NCBI GenBank assembly: GCA_023388385.1
Contig: JAEWGK010000177.1
Span: 1-8,401, forward strand
Direction: 5' to 3'
Length of the DNA: 8,401 nucleotides
Source of the DNA: Actinomycetes bacterium
GTDB taxonomy: Bacteria > Actinomycetota > Actinomycetes > Mycobacteriales > Mycobacteriaceae
Under the pieces are notes generated by a model. The model was not told the origin of the DNA. It searched no databases and saw nothing but the letters and a program-made list of their open reading frames with translations. Made by a program: the position numbers and the translations under genes. Positions 1 to 8,336 of the stretch are shown here, piece after piece. How positions within the stretch are numbered: position 1 is the first letter of the stretch; every line of letters begins with the position of its first letter.

Positions 1-117
1 CGCGACGGCTGGGCCCGGCGCGGCCTGGTGCGCGACGACAGGATCGCCGGGGCCCGCCCCGCCGCGCCCCCTCGACGGGGGCGGGTGCGCCGGCCCCGGT
101 ATGATCGCCGTCCGTGA
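1..117 (+). CDS. Possible 3' end of an upstream gene (partial)
   Basis: The first reading frame is open from base 1 to a TGA at 115-117. Its first 23 codons all end in G or C, as expected for coding DNA in such a genome. The predicted tail is very basic (many Arg) and has no domain I recognise. Its TGA would overlap the GTG start of the next gene as GTGA, a common arrangement for translationally coupled genes. In corynebacteria and mycobacteria the gene before the atp cluster is usually a WecA/MraY-type polyprenyl-phosphate sugar-phosphate transferase, but nothing visible here proves that. The other two frames are also largely open because of the high GC, so this stretch could equally be intergenic. 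Confidence 0.35.
   Translation, partial: RDGWARRGLVRDDRIAGARPAAPPRRGRVRRPRYDRRP
65..83 (+). other. GC-rich hairpin
   Basis: Seven perfect pairs (CGCCCCC at 65-71 with GGGGGCG at 77-83) close a five-base loop. No T-run follows. It could be a weak terminator or stability element for the upstream transcript, or chance in GC-rich DNA. It lies just before the -10-like TATGAT at 100-105. Confidence 0.3.
100..105 (+). promoter_or_regulatory. Possible -10 element for a leaderless atpI-like transcript
   Basis: TATGAT differs from the TATAAT consensus at one position and fits the actinobacterial TANNNT pattern. It ends eight bases before the GTG at 114. Transcription starting at or next to G114 would give an mRNA beginning at the start codon, a frequent arrangement in actinobacteria. 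No good -35 is visible 16-19 bases upstream, and no Shine-Dalgarno sequence precedes the GTG, which also fits a leaderless start. If real, this promoter would drive the atpI-like gene alone or together with the operon. Confidence 0.4.
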
Positions 118-650
118 CCGACGACAACGACCTCACCAGGGACACGTCCGACACCGAATCCGCCGGCGCCGCACCGGGGGCCGGGGAGAGCCTCGCCGAC
201 AGGCAGGCCGCGACGGCCGCCGCGAACGCGGAGGCCATCTCCCGGTACGACGACTCGCGGCGGCCCCTGGCCGCGGCGGCGAAGACGGGGGCGCTGGCCC
301 TCGTCGCCGTCATCGCCCTCTCGCTCCTCGCCTGGGGCGGAAAGTCCGGCATGCCGGGCGTGTGGGGTGTGCTGGTCGGCGGCGCCATCGGCGGTGGTTT
401 CGTGCTCGTCACCGTCCTGCTCGTGTGGGCCACCGCCAAGACCACCCCGGCTGTCACCGGCGCCGTGGTCATGGGCGGGTGGTTGCTGAAGATCGTCGTG
501 CTCATCGTGATCCTGGCGACCATCGACGGCATGTCCTTCTACGACCGCACGGCCCTCTTCGTCACTGTCCTGCTGGCGATGGCCGTCACCCTCGGGGCCG
601 AAATGTGGGGAATGTCCCGGGAGAACCTCACCTACTACGGATCGCGCTGA
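114..650 (+). CDS. atpI: AtpI-like membrane protein at the head of the ATP synthase operon
   Basis: A 178-residue protein with a polar, Ala/Asp/Glu-rich N-terminal tail (about 1-55) and four predicted membrane helices (about 57-74, 82-106, 113-137 and 145-164). It ends in a short polar tail. A small four-helix membrane protein directly before atpB is the usual position of AtpI/UncI, an accessory protein thought in some bacteria to help c-ring assembly or ion handling and often dispensable. The long N-terminal tail is an actinobacterial trait; I identify the gene by position and topology, not by a sequence motif. The GTG at 114 is chosen because it opens the whole frame, lies just after a -10-like TATGAT and may overlap an upstream TGA. 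The first in-frame ATG lies much further in, at residue 80. A 345-base gap with its own promoter separates it from atpB, so it can be expressed independently. Confidence 0.72.
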   Translation: MTDDNDLTRDTSDTESAGAAPGAGESLADRQAATAAANAEAISRYDDSRRPLAAAAKTGALALVAVIALSLLAWGGKSGMPGVWGVLVGGAIGGGFVLVTVLLVWATAKTTPAVTGAVVMGGWLLKIVVLIVILATIDGMSFYDRTALFVTVLLAMAVTLGAEMWGMSRENLTYYGSR

Positions 651-720
651 TCCATGCCGCGGGGGCAGTGCCCCGCCGCCGGCCTGCGGGGGCCCCGGGT
701 GGGTGGGAGCATCACGAAAC

Positions 721-729
721 TGTTATCCT
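721..729 (+). promoter_or_regulatory. Probable main promoter of atpBEFHAGDC (extended -10)
   Basis: TGTTATCCT reads as an extended -10 (TG, one base, TATCCT). It sits in a short AT-richer island (about 711-730) between very GC-rich flanks. No -35 matching TTGACA is present 16-19 bases upstream, which is tolerable for an extended -10 promoter and common in corynebacteria. Expected transcription start: about 735-737. It is the best sigma-A-type candidate in the gap, and in corynebacteria the structural genes atpB to atpC are known to be transcribed together from a promoter ahead of atpB. Confidence 0.55.
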
Positions 730-734
730 GAGCG

Positions 735-752
735 ATGGGTAAGACGGCCTGA
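735..752 (+). CDS. Possible five-codon leaderless leader ORF (MGKTA)
   Basis: ATG GGT AAG ACG GCC TGA begins six bases after the -10 hexamer, where transcription is expected to start, so its ATG could be the 5' end of the mRNA. Leaderless mini-ORFs in 5' leaders are known in actinobacteria. The TGA lies one base before the foot of the large hairpin at 754-812, so a ribosome finishing here would cover that hairpin's 5' arm. The five codons show no repeated amino acid of the kind used in classical attenuators. It could be chance: a short ORF this size is weak evidence on its own. Confidence 0.3.
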   Translation: MGKTA

Positions 753-753
753 G

Positions 754-812
754 CCGGACACCCCGCCGCCCATGCCAGCCGCCCGTCGGCGATGGGGTCG
801 GGATGTGTCCGG
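754..812 (+). promoter_or_regulatory. Large hairpin in the atpB leader
   Basis: CCGGACAC (754-761) pairs perfectly with GTGTCCGG (805-812). The stem continues as CCCG (762-765) with CGGG (799-802) after a two-base bulge (803-804). After an internal loop come CCCAT (769-773) with ATGGG (792-796), then GCCG (778-781) with CGGC (787-790) around a five-base loop. That makes about 21 pairs in one irregular stem. No T-run follows, so a simple intrinsic terminator is unlikely. It may act on mRNA stability, Rho access or leader folding. Its 3' arm (TCCGG, 808-812) can also pair with CCGGA at 819-823. Confidence 0.5.
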
Positions 813-908
813 AGGGCCCCGGAACGGACTCCCAGGAGACCGCCCGGGGGAGGGTCGGCGAGCCCCGTGAGCCCCGGACGGATGTGCGAAGGAATCCCCG
901 GAGTCCCA
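785..908 (+). repeat. Two imperfect copies of a leader module
   Basis: GTCGGCGA occurs at 785-792 and 854-861. GGATGTG occurs at 801-807 and 880-886. CCCCGGA follows each GGATGTG at the same 16-base offset (817-823 and 896-902), and each ends near CTCCCA or GTCCCA (828-833 and 903-908). The order is kept while the middle differs in length by ten bases. This suggests a degenerate duplication of about 50 bases, with a further CCCCGGA at 872-878. Low-complexity GC-rich DNA makes chance matches easier, so this is moderate evidence only. Confidence 0.35.
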
Positions 909-960
909 CGTTAAACGCCATCCCTCGCACCGCTTGACCCTGTTCTTGCGGCCCAAACAC

Positions 961-967
961 GGGAGAG
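961..967 (+). promoter_or_regulatory. Ribosome binding site ahead of atpB, far from the ATG
   Basis: GGGAGAG is the only good Shine-Dalgarno match before atpB. It ends 28 bases before the ATG at 996 but only four bases before an in-frame CTG at 972 (six bases if the core is counted as GGGAG, 961-965). No purine-rich site lies 5-12 bases before the ATG. The site therefore favours initiation at CTG 972, which would add eight residues (LSVTTLAQ, read Met first) to subunit a. Confidence 0.5.
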
Positions 968-995
968 AACGCTGAGCGTTACAACACTTGCCCAG

Positions 996-1790
996 ATGAA
1001 GGGTGAATTCCACGCCCCCACCTTGGAGCACGAGTATTTCCCGGGTGAGTACGAGGGCCAGTTCATCCTTGGAAACATCGGTGACTGGTACGCGCTGGAC
1101 CGCCTGATGTTCGTCCGTCTGCTCATGGCGGTCATCGTCGGCGTGTTCTTCCTCATCGCCATGAGGCGGCCGAAGCTGGTGCCGTCGGGCCTGCAGAACG
1201 TCGCGGAGTATTTCCTGGACTTCGTCCGCATCCACATCGCGGAGGACATCCTGGGCAAGAAGGAGGGGCGCCGGTTCCTGCCGGTGATCACCACCATCTT
1301 CTTCCTGGTGTTCGCGATGAACCTTGCGGCCGTGATCCCGCTTCTCAACATCTCGCCGAACGCGCGCGTCGGTATGCCGTTCATTCTCGCGATCCTCGCG
1401 TACATCACCATGATTTACGCGGGCGCGAAGAAGTACGGGTTCTTCCGTTACGTGAAGTCCTCCGTCGTCATCCCGAACCTGCCGCCGGCGCTCCACATCA
1501 TCGTGGTGCCGATCGAGATCTTCTCCACGTTCGTCCTGCGCCCCGCCACCCTCACCATCCGTCTGATGGCCAATATGCTGGCGGGCCACATGGTCCTCGT
1601 CCTGCTGTTCGGCGCGACCAACTTCTTCTTCTGGCAGCTGAACGGCTGGACGGCCTTCAGCGGACTGACCCTGATCGCCTCCGTCCTGTTCACGCTGTTC
1701 GAGCTGCTGGTCATCTTCCTGCAGGCGTACATCTTCGCCCTGCTGACCGCGGTCTACATCGAGCTGTCGCTGCACGCGGACGAGCACTAG
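996..1790 (+). CDS. atpB: F1Fo ATP synthase subunit a
   Basis: Subunit a forms the two proton half-channels against the c-ring in the membrane. The 264 residues contain a polar N-terminus (about 1-38), then hydrophobic segments at about 40-56, 95-118, 127-145, 166-209 (a long hairpin region) and 221-257. The family hallmark is RLMANMLAGH: Arg189 is the essential arginine (E. coli Arg210) and Asn193 matches E. coli Asn214. Gln243 in FLQAYIF matches E. coli Gln252. At the E. coli Glu219 and His245 positions there are His198 and Glu236, the swapped pair also seen in mitochondrial subunit a. The charged loop 85-93 (ILGKKEGRR) is typical of corynebacteria. The ATG at 996 is the conventional start, but the Shine-Dalgarno sequence at 961-967 better fits an in-frame CTG at 972 (272 aa). 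It is the first gene of the structural operon. Confidence 0.97.
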   Translation: MKGEFHAPTLEHEYFPGEYEGQFILGNIGDWYALDRLMFVRLLMAVIVGVFFLIAMRRPKLVPSGLQNVAEYFLDFVRIHIAEDILGKKEGRRFLPVITTIFFLVFAMNLAAVIPLLNISPNARVGMPFILAILAYITMIYAGAKKYGFFRYVKSSVVIPNLPPALHIIVVPIEIFSTFVLRPATLTIRLMANMLAGHMVLVLLFGATNFFFWQLNGWTAFSGLTLIASVLFTLFELLVIFLQAYIFALLTAVYIELSLHADEH

Positions 1791-2168
<378 letters not shown>

Positions 2169-2198
2169 GTCCGGACCAGACGCGGAGAACACTGAACC

Positions 2199-2759
2199 AT
2201 GACTGATTTCACCTTCCTGGCGGAAGGGGAGCTGCCGCTGGAGAACCGGCTCGGCCCCCTGCTGCCGATGAACTACGACATCGTCTGGTCCATTGTCCCG
2301 CTCGTTGTGATCCTGGTGATCTTCTGGAAGGCGGTCCTTCCGAAGTTCCAGGAGGTCCTGACCGAGCGGGAGGACCGGATTGAGGGCGGCATCGAGCGCG
2401 CCGAGGCTGCGCAGAACGAGGCCAAGGCCGCACTCGAGAAGTACAACAGCCAGCTCGCCGAGGCCCGCACCGAAGCCGCGAAGATTCGCGACGAGGCCCG
2501 CGTCCAGGGCCAGAAGATCATCGCCGACGCGACGGCGAAGGCGAACGACGAGCAGGCCCGCATCATCGAGGCGGGCGAGAAGCAGCTGATGGCCCAGCGC
2601 GAGCAGATCGTCGCCGATCTGCGCAAGGAGATGGGCCAGAACTCGATCAACCTCGCCGAGCGCCTGCTCGGTGAGGAGCTGTCGGACAACGTCAAGAAGT
2701 CCGGCACGATCGACAGCTTCCTCGGCTCCCTCGATTCTGTGGCCCCGACCGGAAAGTAG
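2199..2759 (+). CDS. atpF: F1Fo ATP synthase subunit b (peripheral stalk)
   Basis: A 186-residue stator subunit. The polar N-terminus (1-24) is followed by one membrane helix (about 25-46, ending FWKAVLPKF). A long charged, heptad-like helix (about 47-160) follows, with repeated Ala/Glu/Lys/Arg (for example [15 protein letters not shown]). The C-terminal part, [10 protein letters not shown] to about residue 178, is the delta-binding end. It presumably works as a b2 dimer, since no second b or b' gene is present. This differs from mycobacteria, where a separate b pairs with a b-delta fusion. Shine-Dalgarno GGAG (2184-2187) lies 11 bases before the ATG. Its stop is five bases before atpH, so the two are likely coupled. 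Confidence 0.96.
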   Translation: MTDFTFLAEGELPLENRLGPLLPMNYDIVWSIVPLVVILVIFWKAVLPKFQEVLTEREDRIEGGIERAEAAQNEAKAALEKYNSQLAEARTEAAKIRDEARVQGQKIIADATAKANDEQARIIEAGEKQLMAQREQIVADLRKEMGQNSINLAERLLGEELSDNVKKSGTIDSFLGSLDSVAPTGK

Positions 2760-2764
2760 GCGAC

Positions 2765-3583
2765 ATGCACGCAGCTAGCCGCGAATCCCTGGAGAAGCTC
2801 CGCACGGAGCTGGACTCCCGCTTCGGCGGGTCCGGCGATTCCGTCGCGGCCGCGGCCCAGATCGGTTCCGAGCTTTTCGACGTCGTCGAGGTCCTCGACT
2901 CCGACCGCGGCCTGCGTGTCGCCGTCGCCGATGCCGCGACGCCGGCCGAGCAGCGCGCCGGAATCCTCCGGACCCTGCTCGAGGGCAAGGTCGCGCCGGA
3001 GACCGTCGAGGTCGCCGCCGGCGCCGCAGCGCAGGACTGGTCCAACACGCGGGAGTTCCGCGCCGGCCTGGTCGACCTGGGCCGCCGGGCGCTGCTCCGC
3101 TCGGCCGAGGGCCAGGGCCAGCTTGAGACGGTGGAGGACGAGCTGTTCCGGCTCGGCCGCATCCTCGCCGACGAAGGGCAGCTGGAGCAGCTGCTGGCCG
3201 ACAAGGCCGCAACCCCCGAAGCCAAGCGCGGTCTCCTGGCCAGCGTGCTGTACGGCAAGGTCACGTCCGTGACCGAGGCCCTGGCACTGCAGGCCGTCGG
3301 CCGCCCCGACACCCGCCCCGCGGACGACGTCGACGCCCTATCCCGGCTGGCCGCCAGCCTCCGGAACCGGACCGTCGCCCGAGTGACCAGCGCCGCGCCC
3401 CTCACCGGGGAGCAGGAGCGCACGCTCGCGGACAAGCTCGCCCGTGTCTACGGAAGCGAGATGTCCGTCCACACGGAGATCGATGAGTCGATCATGGGCG
3501 GACTGGTCATCCGGGTCGGCGACGAGGTCATCGACGGCAGCCTCTCGACGAAGCTCGAGAAGCTGCGCGTCGGCCTCGGCTGA
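2765..3583 (+). CDS. atpH: F1Fo ATP synthase subunit delta (OSCP homologue), long form
   Basis: Delta sits on top of the alpha3beta3 head and ties it to subunit b. The C-terminal signature GGLVIRVGDEVIDGS followed by KLEKLR (about 245-268) is typical of delta/OSCP. At 272 residues it is about 95 longer than E. coli delta. The extra length looks like a duplicated N-terminal domain: residues 36-76 (ELF...AATP...GKV) resemble 126-166 (ELF...AATP...GKV) over the same span. Similar enlarged deltas occur in other actinobacteria; mycobacteria have theirs fused to b. Here b and delta are separate proteins. Likely coupled to atpF (five-base gap), using the AGTAGG at the atpF stop as its ribosome binding site. 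Confidence 0.95.
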   Translation: MHAASRESLEKLRTELDSRFGGSGDSVAAAAQIGSELFDVVEVLDSDRGLRVAVADAATPAEQRAGILRTLLEGKVAPETVEVAAGAAAQDWSNTREFRAGLVDLGRRALLRSAEGQGQLETVEDELFRLGRILADEGQLEQLLADKAATPEAKRGLLASVLYGKVTSVTEALALQAVGRPDTRPADDVDALSRLAASLRNRTVARVTSAAPLTGEQERTLADKLARVYGSEMSVHTEIDESIMGGLVIRVGDEVIDGSLSTKLEKLRVGLG

Positions 3584-3627
3584 CGGATGGTTTCACGAAG
3601 TATCACTGGAAGAGAATCAACCGAGAG

Positions 3628-3635
3628 CAGGAAGA
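3628..3635 (+). promoter_or_regulatory. Ribosome binding site that fixes the atpA start
   Basis: The purine-rich run CAGGAAGA (3628-3635) lies directly before the ATG at 3638, with AGGA five bases away. The frame is open further upstream to an ATG at 3587, but that start has no Shine-Dalgarno sequence and would add 17 polar residues not expected in alpha. The conserved-looking N-terminus [11 protein letters not shown] begins at 3638. Confidence 0.65.
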
Positions 3636-3637
3636 AC

Positions 3638-5284
3638 ATGGCGGAGCTGACGATCTCCTCCGACGAGATCCGTAGCGCGATTGCGAATTACACCTCGAGC
3701 TACTCCCCGGAGGCCTCCCGCGAGGAGGTCGGCGTGGTCATCAGCGCGGCTGATGGCATCGCGCAGGTTTCGGGTATGCCGTCGGTCATGACCAACGAGT
3801 TGCTCGAGTTCCCGGGCGGCGTCATCGGCGTCGCGCAGAACCTCGACACCGACAGGATCGGCGTCGTGGTGCTGGGCAACTTCGAGTCCCTCGCCGAGGG
3901 CGACGAGGTCAAGCGGACGGGCGAGGTCCTGTCCATCCCGGTCGGGGACGAGTTCCTCGGCCGAGTCATCAACCCCCTGGGCCAGCCGATCGACGGCCTG
4001 GGCGACATCAAGGCCGACGAGGACCGGGTCCTCGAGCTTCAGGCCCCCACCGTGCTGCAGCGCCAGCCGGTCGAGGAGCCGATGCAGACCGGCATCAAGG
4101 CCATCGACGCGATGACCCCGATTGGCCGCGGTCAGCGACAGCTGATCATCGGCGACCGCAAGACGGGTAAGACCGCGGTGTGCCTGGACACGATCCTGAA
4201 CCAGAAGGCGAACTGGGAGTCCGGCGACGAGACAAAGCAGGTGCGCTGCATCTACGTCGCCATCGGCCAGAAGGGCTCGACCATCGCCGGCGTCCGCGCC
4301 ACCCTGGAGGAGCACGGCGCGCTGGAGTACACCACCATCGTGGCGGCCCCGGCCTCCGACTCCGCCGGCTTCAAGTGGCTCGCGCCGTTCGCCGGCGCCG
4401 CCCTGGGCCAGCACTGGATGTACCAGGGCAAGCACGTTCTGGTCATCTACGATGACCTGACCAAGCAGGCCGAGGCGTACCGCGCCATCTCCCTGCTGCT
4501 GCGCCGCCCGCCGGGACGCGAGGCCTACCCGGGCGACGTGTTCTACCTGCACTCCCGCCTGCTGGAGCGCGCGGCCAAGCTGTCCGACGACATGGGCGCC
4601 GGTTCGCTGACCGCCCTGCCGATCATCGAGACCAAGGCGAACGACGTCTCGGCCTTCATCCCGACCAACGTCATCTCCATCACCGACGGCCAGGTCTTCC
4701 TGGAGTCCGACCTGTTCAACCAGGGCGTCCGCCCGGCCATCAACGTCGGCATCTCGGTGTCCCGCGTCGGTGGCGCGGCCCAGACCAAGGGCATGAAGAA
4801 GGTGTCCGGCAACCTGCGTCTGGACCTCGCCGCCTACCGTGACCTCGAGGCCTTCGCGATGTTCGCCTCCGACCTGGACGACGCCTCCAAGCGCCAGCTG
4901 GAGCGCGGCCAGCGCCTGGTCGAGCTGCTGAAGCAGAAGGAGAACAACCCGCAGCCCGTCGAGGATCAGATGACCTCCATCTACCTCGCCGGCGAGGGCA
5001 AGTTCGACGACGTCCCGGTCGAGGACGTCCGCCGCTTCGAGGCCGAGCTGCTCGAGTACCTGCACGAGAACAACAAGGCCGTGTTCGACCAGATCGAGGG
5101 TGGCACGCCGTTCTCCGACGAGTCCAAGTCCGCCATCGAGGCCGGCACGGACGAGTTCAAGAAGTCCTTCCGGCCGTCCGAGGGCGGCACGCTGGCCACC
5201 ACCGAGGCGCCGGCCGAGCCCATTGCGGACAAGGACGTCAAGAGGGAGCAGATCACGGTCTCCCGCAAGTCCGCCCAGAAGTAG
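3638..5284 (+). CDS. atpA: F1Fo ATP synthase subunit alpha
   Basis: This is the non-catalytic nucleotide-binding subunit of the alpha3beta3 head. It has 548 residues from the ATG at 3638. The N-terminal beta-barrel spans about 25-95. The Walker A loop is GDRKTGKT (172-179), with Lys instead of the common Gln at its fourth position, as in other actinobacteria. The Walker B strand is HVLVIYDDL (266-274, Asp272). The family signature [10 protein letters not shown] is at 366-375, followed by Arg376, the arginine finger that reaches into the beta catalytic site. The C-terminal helical domain runs to about 510. A charged, probably flexible tail (about 511-548) extends beyond the E. coli-type end; in mycobacteria a comparable tail restrains ATP hydrolysis. 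The 54-base gap after atpH carries the ribosome binding site and an in-frame ATG at 3587 that I reject as the start. Confidence 0.97.
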   Translation: MAELTISSDEIRSAIANYTSSYSPEASREEVGVVISAADGIAQVSGMPSVMTNELLEFPGGVIGVAQNLDTDRIGVVVLGNFESLAEGDEVKRTGEVLSIPVGDEFLGRVINPLGQPIDGLGDIKADEDRVLELQAPTVLQRQPVEEPMQTGIKAIDAMTPIGRGQRQLIIGDRKTGKTAVCLDTILNQKANWESGDETKQVRCIYVAIGQKGSTIAGVRATLEEHGALEYTTIVAAPASDSAGFKWLAPFAGAALGQHWMYQGKHVLVIYDDLTKQAEAYRAISLLLRRPPGREAYPGDVFYLHSRLLERAAKLSDDMGAGSLTALPIIETKANDVSAFIPTNVISITDGQVFLESDLFNQGVRPAINVGISVSRVGGAAQTKGMKKVSGNLRLDLAAYRDLEAFAMFASDLDDASKRQLERGQRLVELLKQKENNPQPVEDQMTSIYLAGEGKFDDVPVEDVRRFEAELLEYLHENNKAVFDQIEGGTPFSDESKSAIEAGTDEFKKSFRPSEGGTLATTEAPAEPIADKDVKREQITVSRKSAQK

Positions 5285-5292
5285 GGCGGGAC

Positions 5293-5334
5293 ATGCACGC
5301 AGAGACCGCAATCGGAAAAGAAGGGAGGCGTTAG
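5293..5334 (+). CDS. Possible 13-codon ORF between atpA and atpG
   Basis: ATG to TAG encodes MHAETAIGKEGRR. It starts nine bases after the atpA stop, behind GTAGGGCGGG, and ends three bases before the atpG ATG, so it spans the atpG Shine-Dalgarno GGGAGG (5323-5328). Its first 12 bases of context (ACATGCACGCAG) are identical to the start region of atpH (2763-2774), which also begins MHA right after an AAGTAGG stop region. If translated, it could couple atpG to atpA. It may equally be chance in a 53-base spacer. Confidence 0.2.
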   Translation: MHAETAIGKEGRR

Positions 5335-5337
5335 GCA

Positions 5338-7763
<2,426 letters not shown>

Positions 7764-7775
7764 GGGGCGAACCTC

Positions 7776-8147
7776 ATGGCTGACATCACCACTGAGCTGG
7801 TGGCCGTCGAGCGGAAGCTCTGGGAGGGCAAGGCCTCCCTGGTCTCCGCGCAGACCACCGAGGGTGAGATCGGCGTGCTGCCCGGCCACCAGCCGTTCCT
7901 CGGCCAGCTGGTCGAGAACGGCACGGTGACCATCAAGACGACCGACGGCGATGTCCTCGTCGCGGCCGTCCAGGGCGGGTTCCTCTCCGTGTCGCGCACG
8001 AAGGTGACGGTCCTCGCGGACCGTGCCGTCTGGGCGGACGAGGTGGACGAATCCGCGGCGAAGGCGCTGCTGGATTCCGGCGACGACGCGCTCGTCGCCC
8101 AGGGCCAGTCGGAGCTCCGCGCCAAGGAGCGCGCCTCCCAGCGCTAG
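7776..8147 (+). CDS. atpC: F1Fo ATP synthase subunit epsilon
   Basis: Epsilon is the rotor subunit joining gamma to the c-ring, and in many bacteria it curbs ATP hydrolysis. The 123 residues consist of the N-terminal ten-stranded beta-sandwich (about 3-83, with the typical [13 protein letters not shown] at 30-42) and a short C-terminal helical part (about 90-121). The C-terminal domain is shorter than in E. coli (138 aa), as in other actinobacteria, so inhibition by an extended epsilon C-terminus may be weaker here. AAGGGGCG (7762-7769) lies six bases before the ATG and overlaps the atpD stop; the gap to atpD is 12 bases. It is the last gene of the operon. Confidence 0.96.
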   Translation: MADITTELVAVERKLWEGKASLVSAQTTEGEIGVLPGHQPFLGQLVENGTVTIKTTDGDVLVAAVQGGFLSVSRTKVTVLADRAVWADEVDESAAKALLDSGDDALVAQGQSELRAKERASQR

Positions 8148-8197
8148 CTGGCACGTCGCGGCCGCACGCCGCACCCCGCCGCATCCGCGGCCGGCGA

Positions 8198-8231
8198 AAG
8201 CCCCGGTCCCTCGCCTGAGGGGCCGGGGCTT
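8198..8231 (+). terminator. Probable operon terminator hairpin, no T-run
   Basis: AAGCCCCGG (8198-8206) pairs with CCGGGGCTT (8223-8231) and the stem continues as TCCCTC (8207-8212) with GAGGGG (8217-8222), including one T-G pair. That makes 15 uninterrupted pairs around a four-base loop. It lies 50 bases after the atpC stop and is the strongest hairpin at the end of the operon. No T-run follows, as is frequent in high-GC actinobacteria, so it may act as a U-less terminator or as a 3'-end stabiliser after Rho-dependent ending. Confidence 0.65.
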
Positions 8232-8330
8232 CGGCGTCCCCGGGGGCGGGGGCGTTATCCGCCCAAGCTCGCCAGGTCCCCACGGGGAGACGCCCGCGGC
8301 GCGCGCTTTCCCGGTGACGACGGCGTACGC

Positions 8331-8336
8331 TAATCT
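8331..8336 (+). promoter_or_regulatory. Possible -10 element of the next gene
   Basis: TAATCT fits the TANNNT pattern and lies in an AT-rich patch (8325-8355) after the operon terminator. A poor -35 candidate, TTTCCC, is at 8307-8312 (18-base spacer). Transcription would start near 8343. A hairpin follows at 8377-8398 (GCGCCGGA with TCCGGTGC, one G-T pair, six-base loop). An ATG at 8355 opens a frame to the window edge but has no ribosome binding site and does not look like the hydrophobic start of the DUF2550 gene that often follows atpC in this group, so I do not call it a gene. Confidence 0.4.

Larger units (their letters stand above)
651..995 (+). other. Long gap and 5' leader between atpI-like gene and atpB
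   Basis: This 345-base stretch contains no ORF with coding character beyond a five-codon mini-ORF. From left to right it holds: a small hairpin just after the atpI-like stop (659-676, GCGGGG with CCCCGC, no T-run); an extended -10 promoter (721-729); the mini-ORF (735-752); a large hairpin (754-812); a GC-rich part with imperfect direct repeats (785-833 against 854-908); a less GC-rich part (about 903-960); and the atpB ribosome binding site (961-967). If transcription starts near 735, the untranslated leader of atpB would be about 235-260 bases, unusually long beside the other spacers of the operon. Confidence 0.7.

Noticed and set aside
659..676. Hairpin just after the atpI-like stop as a terminator
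   Set aside because: Only six pairs, a six-base loop and no T-run; too weak to call in DNA this GC-rich.
101..742. Plus-strand frame starting ATG at 101, overlapping the atpI-like gene
   Set aside because: Very Arg/Gly/Pro-rich with no hydrophobic segments, whereas the alternative frame gives a clean four-helix membrane protein. The ATG is part of the TATGAT promoter-like site.
891..912. GGAAT ... GTT as a sigma-H type promoter ahead of atpB
   Set aside because: Both core elements are present, and sigma-H control of corynebacterial atp operons is a known idea, but the spacer is only 14 bases where about 18 is expected. Kept as unsupported.
934..962. TTGACC as the -35 of a promoter close to atpB
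   Set aside because: No hexamer resembling TANNNT lies 15-19 bases downstream (the sequence there is AAACACGGG).
723..1787. Minus-strand frame opposite the leader and atpB
   Set aside because: Charged low-complexity translation mirroring atpB codons; it crosses the promoter and leader without any coding character of its own.
3587..3637. Upstream ATG giving alpha a 17-residue extension
   Set aside because: No ribosome binding site, and the added residues are unlike any alpha N-terminus. The ATG at 3638 has AGGA five bases upstream and starts the recognisable [11 protein letters not shown].
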